Positions 5,592-10,933 of a stretch of DNA of 20,443 nucleotides are shown here, one piece after another. The DNA lies in IMG/VR virus record IMGVR_UViG_3300044981_000140, positions 1-20,443 of that record. One strand, 5' to 3'. A program made the position numbers and the translations under genes. Below the pieces are notes generated by a model. It worked only from the letters and a program-made list of their open reading frames with translations, was not told the origin of the DNA and ran no database searches. This stretch comes from a virus. Every line of letters starts with the position of its first letter. Positions within the stretch are counted from its first letter, which is position 1.

Positions 5592-5918
5592 TCATAGCAT
5601 CCTGTCGAGGAACCTTAGGGCTGGCAGGGTGGGGTTGTAACGGGCGACGTAGGTGGACTCGGTGCCATCGGCCCGCAGCACGGGGTCCTGCCAGTGTGAC
5701 AGCATCGATCCGGCAGCCCGTCGGTGGGTGTACCAGTAGCTGTCACGGTACCATCCACTCACAATGGCCTCAGACGGCCGTCCGCCGGCCTGTGGTGCGG
5801 GTTTGGGCCTGGTCCGTAGTCTGGGAGCCAGACCATTGGCAACCCTCTCAGCGGCCCGCGCCCGGTCTCTGGCGCGGCGGGCCGCCTTCTGTGCGGGTGT
5901 TCGGGGTGTGCTGCTCAT
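5592..5918 (-). CDS. Basic hypothetical protein
   Basis: The 108-aa product has a very basic Arg/Ala-rich N-terminus (TPAQKAARRARDRARAAERV) and a C-terminal part rich in Trp/Tyr (SGWYRDSYWYTHRRAAGSML, then SHWQDPV). It may bind nucleic acid through the basic region; that is inferred from composition only. The ATG at 5918 overlaps the previous stop (ATGA). A longer in-frame start would run through the neighbour and is rejected. It ends 18 bp before the internal promoter at 5546-5574. Confidence 0.6.
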   Translation of the reverse strand: MSSTPRTPAQKAARRARDRARAAERVANGLAPRLRTRPKPAPQAGGRPSEAIVSGWYRDSYWYTHRRAAGSMLSHWQDPVLRADGTESTYVARYNPTLPALRFLDRML

Positions 5919-6130
5919 ATTGCAAAGTTGTCCGCCAGCGCCTGTTGCGCGGCCTCGTCGGAGGTTTCGGCGCGCACGTGGTATGTGAGTTCGCGTTCTG
6001 GTTTGCCGGGTGCCGCGATGTTGAGGAACACGCACCACAAAGGTGCGTCCACTCCCCAATATGACCCATTGTCGTCATAGCCGCCGTCGTCCAGTTCGAC
6101 GGGCCTGACTTCGATGATACGGTTGTCCAT
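5915..6130 (-). CDS. Small acidic hypothetical protein
   Basis: The 71-aa product (MDNRIIEVRPVELDDGGYDD at its start, ELTYHVRAETSDEAAQQALA near its end) is acidic and mixed alpha/beta. The C-terminal piece resembles the strand-then-helix of small phage proteins that convert one residue pattern per unit, but no family is recognised. AGAGAGCA, one base from the common motif, lies two bases before the ATG. Confidence 0.65.
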   Translation of the reverse strand: MDNRIIEVRPVELDDGGYDDNGSYWGVDAPLWCVFLNIAAPGKPERELTYHVRAETSDEAAQQALADNFAI

Positions 6131-6157
6131 TATGCTCTCTTTTCTGACTTGGCCTTA

Positions 6158-6391
6158 TCAGTCGGCTTTGAAGGATGGGCGTGCGAGAACTGCAACCTCG
6201 CGGATGGCCGTCTCGATGCGCTGATAGCGATCACGTGCATCGGCATATTTTGATGCGGCGTTGGCGTCGGCAAGCTGCTTGGCAAAGTCTGCGATCGCGT
6301 CAAGAGCATCCGTGATGGTTATGCCGTTAACCGCAACCATCCGGGTAACGTCGTTTTTGGTCTTCAGCCGGCGAACTTCATTCTGTTTCAT
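6158..6391 (-). CDS. Small helical hypothetical protein
   Basis: The 77-aa product is predicted mostly helical, with a basic start (MKQNEVRRLKTKNDVTRMVA) and long Ala-rich helices (ALDAIADFAKQLADANAASK). GGAGAGCA lies three bases before the ATG. The preceding gene stops next to the start (TAA at 6392-6394). No family is recognised. Confidence 0.7.
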   Translation of the reverse strand: MKQNEVRRLKTKNDVTRMVAVNGITITDALDAIADFAKQLADANAASKYADARDRYQRIETAIREVAVLARPSFKAD

Positions 6392-6667
6392 TTATGCTCT
6401 CCCTCTGATATAGGTATTGAAGTAGCGACCGACCGAGTGGGCGGTAACGAGGTGATGGAAGTCATCCTGGGAGATGACACCGGGCGGATAGTCGTAGGTC
6501 TGGCCATCGGTAAAGGTGACCGAGAGGACGCCATCGGCGGAATAAGAGGCGCTTGATAGTGCTGTGGAGTTGAGGGTGACACCGACGGTGCCCTCACGGT
6601 TGAGTTCGTCGGCAATGGCGCCCGCCACGTCTTCGAGGGCGAGCGCGGCCAGATCGATCAGTGCCAT
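6392..6667 (-). CDS. KTSC-domain protein
   Basis: The 91-aa product has a helical start (1-22) and a KTSC-type domain at about residues 35-88: STALSSASYSADGVLSVTFT, GQTYDYPPGV, then the conserved A-S-G-YFN core as AHSVGRYFNTYI. KTSC is a small domain found alone or fused to lysyl-tRNA synthetase-related and phage proteins; its function is poorly known. ATG 6667 overlaps the previous stop (TGATG) and follows GGAGC; GTG 6670 is an alternative. Confidence 0.75.
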   Translation of the reverse strand: MALIDLAALALEDVAGAIADELNREGTVGVTLNSTALSSASYSADGVLSVTFTDGQTYDYPPGVISQDDFHHLVTAHSVGRYFNTYIRGRA

Positions 6668-6885
6668 CACATACGCTCCAGTGTGGAGCTCATGAAGCGC
6701 CGGAACATGTGGTCATCGAACCTGTCACGCTCCTGGACGTTCTCGTACCGGGACACCCTGCGTTGGTTGCAGCCACAAGCTGGGCAGTCATGGGCCTTGG
6801 CATAGTCGGGGCCTGACGGATCGGACAGGGCATGGCCCCATTCGGTTCCGCAGGTGCAGCGGTGGTAGTGGTTGATGTCGCTCAT
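6667..6885 (-). CDS. Zinc-ribbon hypothetical protein
   Basis: The 72-aa product has cysteines at 10, 12, 34, 37 and 39 (CTCGTEWGHA and CPACGCN) plus several histidines, consistent with a small zinc ribbon. The C-terminus (ENVQERDRFDDHMFRRFMSS) is charged and helical. GGAGAGCA is four bases before the ATG. It is the first gene of the long leftward operon, just after the strong promoter at 6908-6936. The function is unknown. Confidence 0.75.
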   Translation of the reverse strand: MSDINHYHRCTCGTEWGHALSDPSGPDYAKAHDCPACGCNQRRVSRYENVQERDRFDDHMFRRFMSSTLERM

Positions 6886-6907
6886 GATGTGCTCTCCATG
6901 TACGGGA

Positions 6908-6936
6908 ATTATAGTGATTATTGATGACTTTGTCTA
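6908..6936 (-). promoter_or_regulatory. Strong sigma70 promoter of the leftward operon
   Basis: On the minus strand TAGACA (6931-6936) and a perfect TATAAT (6908-6913) are spaced by 17 bp. Transcription would start near 6901, giving a leader of about 16 nt that contains GGAGAGCA. The plus-strand sequence CATGTACGGGAA (6897-6908) spans the start point and matches the 5546-5557 motif at 11 of 12 bases. This probably drives the genes from 6885 down to 3803. Confidence 0.75.
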
Positions 6937-7024
6937 GAGCCATCGGCATAACTTGCATGCATGACACAATCTCGCCATGTATGCTGATCGGTTGCCAATC
7001 GTCATACTCCACTCTCGCAGTGAC

Positions 7025-7056
7025 TTGACAAGGCACCTTGACAGAGGGTATACCCT
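7025..7056 (+). promoter_or_regulatory. Rightward promoter with 12-bp palindrome over the -10 box
   Basis: TTGACA (7025-7030) is followed by TATACC (7049-7054) with an 18-bp spacer, or GTATAC with 17. The -10 box lies inside a perfect palindrome, AGGGTATACCCT (7045-7056), that looks like an operator. CTTGACA occurs twice (7024-7030 and 7037-7043). Both flanking genes run leftward, so the promoter would make RNA from a region without rightward genes. Confidence 0.55.
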
Positions 7057-7059
7057 ACC

Positions 7060-7250
7060 GAAGCCCCGCGCAACCGTAGGTAAGCACACAGCAGCCAGAA
7101 GAGAGGGGCCGCGTGCGACCACAGCGGAGCAAGACCTTGAAGGGGAAGGAAGAAAGAGGCTGCCAAGAGGCGCTTGGTTCAAAGTATGAGCTATGAGCCG
7201 TAGCTCATCGCTCGCTTGCTTGCTTGCAGAGACTACAGTGTCTCTGAGTT
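7060..7250 (+). ncRNA. Candidate structured non-coding RNA in a 455-bp gene-free region
   Basis: The stretch 6886-7340 has no credible gene. Downstream of the rightward promoter it holds consecutive hairpins: CCAAG/CTTGG (7163-7177), a perfect 8-bp ATGAGCTA/TAGCTCAT (7186-7208) and a 7-bp CAGAGAC/GTCTCTG (7227-7246). A run of eight or more G follows at about 7257-7264. Short open frames here lack ribosome-binding sites and have unusual composition. The ends are guesses from the promoter and the last hairpin. A small phage RNA, or a long untranslated or antisense RNA, are the main options. Confidence 0.3.
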
Positions 7251-7284
7251 CTCTAAGGGGGGGGTCGGCGCCCAAGAGAGCAAA

Positions 7285-7332
7285 CAGCTAGTTGTTTGTC
7301 AATCCCGAATATTGTCACGGGACAACTAGCTG
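7285..7332 (-). terminator. Possible terminator of the 8213-7341 leftward operon
   Basis: CAGCTAGTTGT (7285-7295) and ACAACTAGCTG (7322-7332) are exact complements. An inner CCCG/CGGG pair extends the stem past a bulge. It lies 8 bp after the stop of the leftward gene ending at 7341, and on the minus strand it is followed by TTTGCTCTCTT, a weak T-rich tract. Confidence 0.5.
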
Positions 7333-7340
7333 AAATTGCT

Positions 7341-7739
7341 TCATTTCTTGCGGCCGTAGTAGAGTTTGGCCAGCAGAGCATCCCTGGTCTCGGTCGGCTC
7401 CAGAGCCAGTGCGGTCAAGTTGGCCGCCCATTCATAGCCCCAGATCTTCCTCGCAACATCGTGATCGAAGATCAAAGTATCGGCTGCCGGGTATTCCTCG
7501 ACAACTTCAACTTCCAATTCTCTGCCGGCATTATCCTTGACGACATCCTGGAGGACGACGGTCAGGTGATGCGCTACCATGGCATCATCGGGGTCCGGCA
7601 TGCGGTCACCATGAACCTCCCGCATGATCGCAAGAAACAACTCCTTGCTGGCCCGGTTGCGCTTGTTCTCGGCTGCCCCTTCGATCTTCAGGGCGCCCAC
7701 GGTGGTGTCGGTCCGGTTGGTGAAATCAAGCTTGCTCAT
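7341..7739 (-). CDS. Hypothetical protein
   Basis: The 132-aa product is acidic and mixed alpha/beta (GRELEVEVVEEYPAADTLIF, then ARKIWGYEWAANLTALALEP). It may be a compact soluble domain; no family is recognised. GGAGAGCA precedes the ATG by two bases, which fixes the start over an in-frame ATG 36 bp upstream. Its first codons overlap the end of the previous gene by 14 bp. Confidence 0.7.
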   Translation of the reverse strand: MSKLDFTNRTDTTVGALKIEGAAENKRNRASKELFLAIMREVHGDRMPDPDDAMVAHHLTVVLQDVVKDNAGRELEVEVVEEYPAADTLIFDHDVARKIWGYEWAANLTALALEPTETRDALLAKLYYGRKK

Positions 7740-7911
7740 GATGCTCTCCAGTCTTGGGATGGGTCTTCGTGGCATGCGGCCGCCGGCACAGCAGACACCG
7801 CTTCTTGTGGAACTCTCGCAGCTTCACCACCATGTGGTGAACTGCACCCCCGGTGAACACGGCGACAATCTCAACCGTGAACGACTGGGCAAAGTGGAAG
7901 GCGTGCTCCAT
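7726..7911 (-). CDS. Small His-rich protein with CxxC
   Basis: The 61-aa product has a hydrophobic stretch (SFTVEIVAVFTGGAVHHMVV), then CLLC (Cys39, Cys42), and a His-rich tail (HATKTHPKTGEHHEQA). Cys and His could bind metal. The ATG at 7911 overlaps the previous stop (TGATG) with no strong ribosome-binding site, so coupling is likely. An in-frame ATG at 7950 is possible but would lie inside the J-domain gene. Confidence 0.55.
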   Translation of the reverse strand: MEHAFHFAQSFTVEIVAVFTGGAVHHMVVKLREFHKKRCLLCRRPHATKTHPKTGEHHEQA

Positions 7912-8213
7912 CACGCCGCCGCCTGGTAACGGGCTTCCGCCTGCTTCCACTGCTTGTAGCTCGCCCGGAAGGCTTCTGAGGTGCCACCGTGATCCGGGTG
8001 GTCAGCCTTCATCCTCTCCTTCGCTGCATCCGCCGCCCGCCGTGCACTCTCCTTCGTGGTGTCCTGCGGCTTGCGATCCTCCGCCTTGGCTGACTTCGCC
8101 TTGGCGTTCTCGGCACGAACCTGTGCCATCTCTTCGTCCAGCAGCTTGGCTGCCGCACGGTAGGCCGCGTGAAGCTTCTTCTTTTCCGCCTGGATGTCTT
8201 TGATCTTTCTCAT
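7911..8213 (-). CDS. J-domain-like (DnaJ-type) small protein
   Basis: The 100-aa product is helical and Lys/Ala-rich. Its C-terminal part reads AAKERMKADHPDHGGTSEAF and continues RASYKQWKQAEARYQ. The HPD tripeptide (72-74), the basic helix before it and the GG-[TD]-xEAF turn after it match the J domain, which stimulates Hsp70 (DnaK) ATPase. The N-terminal 50 residues are a charged helix. The ATG at 8213 follows GGAGAGCA; GTG 8216 is an alternative. It is first in a three-gene leftward operon. It could recruit host DnaK for phage replication or assembly; that is inference. Confidence 0.75.
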   Translation of the reverse strand: MRKIKDIQAEKKKLHAAYRAAAKLLDEEMAQVRAENAKAKSAKAEDRKPQDTTKESARRAADAAKERMKADHPDHGGTSEAFRASYKQWKQAEARYQAAA

Positions 8214-8239
8214 CACGTGCTCTCCTCTTCAACGATCCA

Positions 8240-8268
8240 AGTATCTCATAAACTATGATCCAAGTCTA
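8240..8268 (-). promoter_or_regulatory. Candidate promoter with two GATCCAAGT operator-like repeats
   Basis: On the minus strand TAGACT (8263-8268) and GATACT (8240-8245) are 17 bp apart. GATCCAAGT is repeated exactly at 8234-8242 and 8257-8265, 23 bp apart, so one copy overlaps the -10 and the other the -35. That geometry suits a repressor. It would drive the J-domain operon. Confidence 0.45.
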
Positions 8269-8376
8269 GTCACAAGTCTGTGATCAAGGAATTAATTACG
8301 GTTCACTCCTTGGGGTGCACGCGGGTGCAACTCAGGGCATGGACGCACAACCTGGGAGGGCGGGCGCCCCTCACAT

Positions 8377-8466
8377 GGTCCCCCCCAGATGAAAAACCTG
8401 CAATCACCGTAAAACTAGAAACGGTCCCCCCAGAAAAGGAAACACCACTTGTACCAAAACTAGAAA
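8377..8466 (+). repeat. Two tandem 45-bp imperfect repeats upstream of the rightward operon
   Basis: Each unit starts GGT plus six or seven C plus AGA and ends AAAACTAGAAA (8411-8421 and 8456-8466, 45 bp apart). They lie between the J-domain operon and the rightward gene at 8500, in a 273-bp gene-free gap (8227-8499) without a clear rightward sigma70 promoter. They may be binding sites or duplicated promoter elements. In one frame the units are exactly 15 codons each, so a remnant coding repeat is another reading. Confidence 0.55.
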
Positions 8467-8499
8467 TGTATTACATGTTGAGAAACATGGAGATGTCGA

Positions 8500-8718
8500 A
8501 TGTCATTCAAGGTCGTAAAGAACATCAAGATACCAGAGCGAACATATGCGCAGCGGGACTTCCCGTTCGACGAGATGCAGGTGGGTGACTCGTTCGAGGT
8601 GCCCGCTGAGGCAGTCGCATCAGCCCGGCAACTGGTCAGTCGGTTTGCCAGGAAGACCGGTCGCAAGTTCTCAGTGAGGCGGTACATGAACAGCCACCGC
8701 TGCTGGCGTGTGAGTTGA
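8500..8718 (+). CDS. Small conserved-type phage protein (PFDxMxVGDSF family)
   Basis: The 72-aa product contains YAQRDFPFDEMQVGDSFEVP followed by a helix and GRKFSVRRYMNSHRCWRVS. The PF..M.VGDSF...P core with a C-terminal basic strand ending in a Trp-Arg-Val is a pattern seen in many small phage proteins of unknown function. GGAG lies seven bases before the ATG. It is the first gene of the rightward middle region; its stop is near the next start. Confidence 0.75.
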   Translation: MSFKVVKNIKIPERTYAQRDFPFDEMQVGDSFEVPAEAVASARQLVSRFARKTGRKFSVRRYMNSHRCWRVS

Positions 8719-8732
8719 TGGAGGCGATCCAA

Positions 8733-9035
8733 ATGACGATGGAAGTCCAGATATTGAGGGCACGACTGAAGGCCAACGAAGACCTCGCCCAAAAGCTGGT
8801 GCGGCGGTGCCAGGAGAAGGACACCCGCATCAAAGAACTGGAGGACATGGAACGCGAAGGTATTGCCGTCTGTAACAGCTATGCCAGCGAAAACCAACGC
8901 CTATCGGATGAACGCGATGCCATCAAAGCGGAGACGATCGAGCGGTGCATGAAATGGCTGGCCGATGGTGGGTTTCCGGAGGTCGCATCTCTGATGATGG
9001 CCCACCTCAAGATTGCCGCGGCAGACAAGAAATAA
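8733..9035 (+). CDS. Coiled-coil hypothetical protein
   Basis: The 100-aa product is almost all helix with heptad-like spacing (LRARLKANEDLAQKLVRRCQ, then ENQRLSDERDAIKAETIERC), ending in a short Ala/Met-rich helix. It probably forms a dimeric coiled coil. ATG 8733 is chosen because GGAGG sits eight bases upstream. ATG 8718, overlapping the previous stop as TGATG, would add five residues. The function is unknown. Confidence 0.65.
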   Translation: MTMEVQILRARLKANEDLAQKLVRRCQEKDTRIKELEDMEREGIAVCNSYASENQRLSDERDAIKAETIERCMKWLADGGFPEVASLMMAHLKIAAADKK

Positions 9036-9040
9036 TGCTC

Positions 9041-9069
9041 TTGCACTTACACGGGAAACATGATATGTA
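9041..9069 (+). promoter_or_regulatory. Candidate promoter with extended -10
   Basis: TTGCAC (9041-9046) is followed after 17 bp by TATGTA (9064-9069), with the extended element TG at 9061-9062. The spacer contains CTTACACGGGAA (9046-9057), which matches CATATACGGGAA at 10 of 12 bases. It lies in the 60-bp gap before the zinc-finger gene at 9096. Confidence 0.45.
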
Positions 9070-9095
9070 GTGGATGAAGATCAACGGAGAGCGTA

Positions 9096-9434
9096 ATGCC
9101 GGGCAGGGATTACGGAAAGACATTCCTGAAGTGCAAGTTCTGCGACTGGAAGACACCGAAGTGGGCTGGGAGGAGTGATCGGATCATCGGTCCATTCTCA
9201 CGGCTGAAGCAGCATATCGAGAGTGAGCATCCGGAACATCATGCCCGGATCGCCCCCTATGACTGGTTCGATGACGGAGAGTATGAGATGTGGGTGGTTG
9301 AACAAGAGATCGATCGTGACCAATGGGTCGAAATCGGCAGCTATACGACGGAACGGGAGGCGGATACCGTGAAGGCATTCATGGAACTGCATAATACCGG
9401 CGACCGTTACCGCAAGCGCGAGGTGACGGAATGA
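9096..9434 (+). CDS. C2H2-type zinc-finger hypothetical protein
   Basis: The 112-aa product has C-x2-C (Cys13, Cys16 in CKFCDWKTPKW) and H-x4-H (His40, His45 in LKQHIESEH), a C2H2-like finger with a long loop. A second part (EYEMWVVEQEIDRDQWVEIG, then SYTTEREADTVKAFMELHNT) resembles the strand-helix fold of small proteins with an EADTVKAF-type end, common in phages and plasmids. GGAGAGCG lies two bases before the ATG. It may bind DNA or RNA. The name and function are unknown. Confidence 0.7.
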   Translation: MPGRDYGKTFLKCKFCDWKTPKWAGRSDRIIGPFSRLKQHIESEHPEHHARIAPYDWFDDGEYEMWVVEQEIDRDQWVEIGSYTTEREADTVKAFMELHNTGDRYRKREVTE

Positions 9435-9661
9435 ACGATAATCATCCGCTGGAGTTTGCCGCCCTTGGTATCGCTGAAGGCGAAAGCGTCGTCATCTCCC
9501 GTGCACAGCACGAAACCCTGATGCTGGCGGCGAAGGCGCTCAAAGCGGTAAAGCATTGGCACGATTTCGCCGACGAAGGATTACCGCACCATGTGGAAAT
9601 CGTCGTGGATGATGCTCTCGCGGCCGTCCGTGCCGCCGGCATCGATATGGGGGAGAAGTAG
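9431..9661 (+). CDS. Small hypothetical protein
   Basis: The 76-aa product is acidic and Ala-rich, mostly helical (ISRAQHETLMLAAKALKAVK, then VVDDALAAVRAAGIDMGEK). A perfect ribosome-binding site (GAGGTGA) precedes the ATG, which overlaps the previous stop (ATGA). No family is recognised. Confidence 0.7.
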   Translation: MNDNHPLEFAALGIAEGESVVISRAQHETLMLAAKALKAVKHWHDFADEGLPHHVEIVVDDALAAVRAAGIDMGEK

Positions 9662-9855
9662 TGATCGAGATTGCCCTGGTCATTCTGGCGCTCGCTGCGG
9701 CCTGCCGGTTGGCGCCTGACTTCATGCGGGAGGTGTGGCGGGTGACGAAGGTCACTGTCGGCGTGGTGATCGCTTTGGCCATTGTGTTCATGGCGATCGG
9801 ATCGATGCATGCGCCGGTGAAGGTGGAAACCACACACATCGAGGACCGTCGTTGA
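9661..9855 (+). CDS. Small two-span membrane protein
   Basis: The 64-aa product has two hydrophobic segments (IEIALVILALAAACRL at 2-17 and VTVGVVIALAIVFMAIGSM at about 31-49) joined by a short basic loop. The GTG start overlaps the previous stop (TAGTG), with GGGAG just upstream. Size and topology suit a holin-like or other small phage membrane protein, but there is no lysis gene beside it, so the role is open. Confidence 0.65.
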   Translation: MIEIALVILALAAACRLAPDFMREVWRVTKVTVGVVIALAIVFMAIGSMHAPVKVETTHIEDRR

Positions 9856-10145
9856 TGGCAAGCGAAGTGGAGATCGAAGCGGCGGCGAGAGTTTTATGCC
9901 CTTATCAATTGCGGCCATGCCCTGGTGATGCATGCGGCTGCTGCACGGGGATAGCCAAAGCCGCCCTCGAAGCCGCCGAGCGCGCCCGCTGGCAGCCGAT
10001 AGAGACGGCGCCGAATGAATACTGCACGATTGTCGTTGCAACAGTAGATGGCGACGTGTGGGCGTGGAACATGAAGAATGGTCCTACTGCGACCACACTC
10101 ACCCACTGGCAACCATTTCCATCACCTCCGGAGAGCAAAGCATGA
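9855..10145 (+). CDS. DUF551-like protein
   Basis: The 96-aa product has a Cys-rich helical N-terminus (ARVLCPYQLRPCPGDACGCC) and a DUF551-like C-terminal domain: WQPIETAPNEYCTIVVATVD, then the end pattern THWQPFPSPPE. The domain occurs in many phages and its function is unknown. ATG 9855 overlaps the previous stop (TGATG). The WQPIETAP form is familiar from alphaproteobacterial phages, one basis for the host guess. Confidence 0.75.
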   Translation: MASEVEIEAAARVLCPYQLRPCPGDACGCCTGIAKAALEAAERARWQPIETAPNEYCTIVVATVDGDVWAWNMKNGPTATTLTHWQPFPSPPESKA

Positions 10146-10555
10146 GAGATGTCTCTGACCGCATGGCCAAGGCAGCTTTCGACAAGCTGCTGGAGCATCT
10201 GCCGAAGGTGCTGGAGATCGACGACAAGGGAGTGTGGAGCGGTTTCGTCACCCCCAAGGCATACGATCTGTCGATCCTGATGGTGCAGGCTGCCCTCAAT
10301 GCCGCCCCTCCAGACCCCCCGATGACATCTCCTCCACCACCATCTCCTCAGCCTTTGGCTATCCCTCCAGACGTTGATCGCCTTGCCGGCATCGCTTCCC
10401 TGGTCCGCGCGCTGACCTACGGCGAGATGATGGAGATGGTGTCGGGGCTGTACGGCCGTGACAAGAGCGATCCGGCAGCACCGATCGGCTATAGCAACAT
10501 GCCGGACATCCTGCATGACTGGGCCACCAAACCAAAGGAGAGCACCAATGGATGA
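10142..10555 (+). CDS. Hypothetical protein with proline-rich linker
   Basis: The 137-aa product has a helical N-terminal region (DRMAKAAFDKLLEHLPKVLE), a Pro-rich linker (PPDPPMTSPPPPSPQPLAIP) and a second helical segment (DVDRLAGIASLVRALTYGEM). This two-domain layout is seen, with no known function recognised. GGAGAGCA lies four bases before the ATG, which overlaps the previous stop (ATGA). Confidence 0.7.
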   Translation: MRDVSDRMAKAAFDKLLEHLPKVLEIDDKGVWSGFVTPKAYDLSILMVQAALNAAPPDPPMTSPPPPSPQPLAIPPDVDRLAGIASLVRALTYGEMMEMVSGLYGRDKSDPAAPIGYSNMPDILHDWATKPKESTNG

Positions 10556-10730
10556 CGACATCACCGACGAGTTCGGAGGCGATGAACCAAAGCGTATCAC
10601 CAAGGACGGGAAGGTCGATCGCCGCGGTGCCATTCCGCCCAAACGACCGAAGTGGAAGCGGCAGTTGGGTTCCGCCAAGTCACACGACACCGCCAAGGCC
10701 CGTGGCACCAACAACAAGAAGGGTTACTGA
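10548..10730 (+). CDS. Small basic protein
   Basis: The 60-aa product has an acidic start (MDDDITDEFGGDE) and a strongly basic remainder (KDGKVDRRGAIPPKRPKWKR, ending RGTNNKKGY). It looks disordered and could bind nucleic acid. GGAGAGCA lies three bases before the ATG. It overlaps the previous gene by 8 bp. Confidence 0.65.
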   Translation: MDDDITDEFGGDEPKRITKDGKVDRRGAIPPKRPKWKRQLGSAKSHDTAKARGTNNKKGY

Positions 10731-10731
10731 G

Positions 10732-10908
10732 ATGAAGATCGTATGGGAAGCCCGCATCCCGTCGCTGCATGGCTGCGTGATTGAGGGATCGTTCGAGTGT
10801 GAAAAAACCAGAAACACAGATGCAATAGCAGGTAACGTTGAAGGCGAGATTATAGGTCAGCTACAGATCAAATGGTCGGTAGTTGACGACGATCCAAAGA
10901 CAGACTAG
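10732..10908 (+). CDS. Small hypothetical protein
   Basis: The 58-aa product (MKIVWEARIPSLHGCVIEGS at its start) is strand-rich with an acidic end (WSVVDDDPKTD). The frame is open well upstream, but the ATG at 10732 comes just after the previous stop and gives a natural-looking protein. GGGTT is a weak ribosome-binding site. The codon composition is slightly richer in A than in its neighbours. Confidence 0.55.
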   Translation: MKIVWEARIPSLHGCVIEGSFECEKTRNTDAIAGNVEGEIIGQLQIKWSVVDDDPKTD

Positions 10909-10933
10909 ATAACATCCAACAATGGAGAGCACC

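Noticed and set aside
7171-7200. GGTTCAAA resembling a tRNA T-loop
   Set aside because: No matching T-stem, acceptor stem or anticodon arm can be formed around it.
6934-7275. Leftward 113-codon frame in the gene-free region
   Set aside because: No ribosome-binding site at its start, unusual composition, and it crosses the promoter and hairpins.
8280-8588. Rightward GTG frame of 102 codons covering the 45-bp repeats
   Set aside because: No ribosome-binding site, and its last 89 bp overlap a well-supported gene in another frame. The 15-codon repeat keeps it as a weak possibility only.
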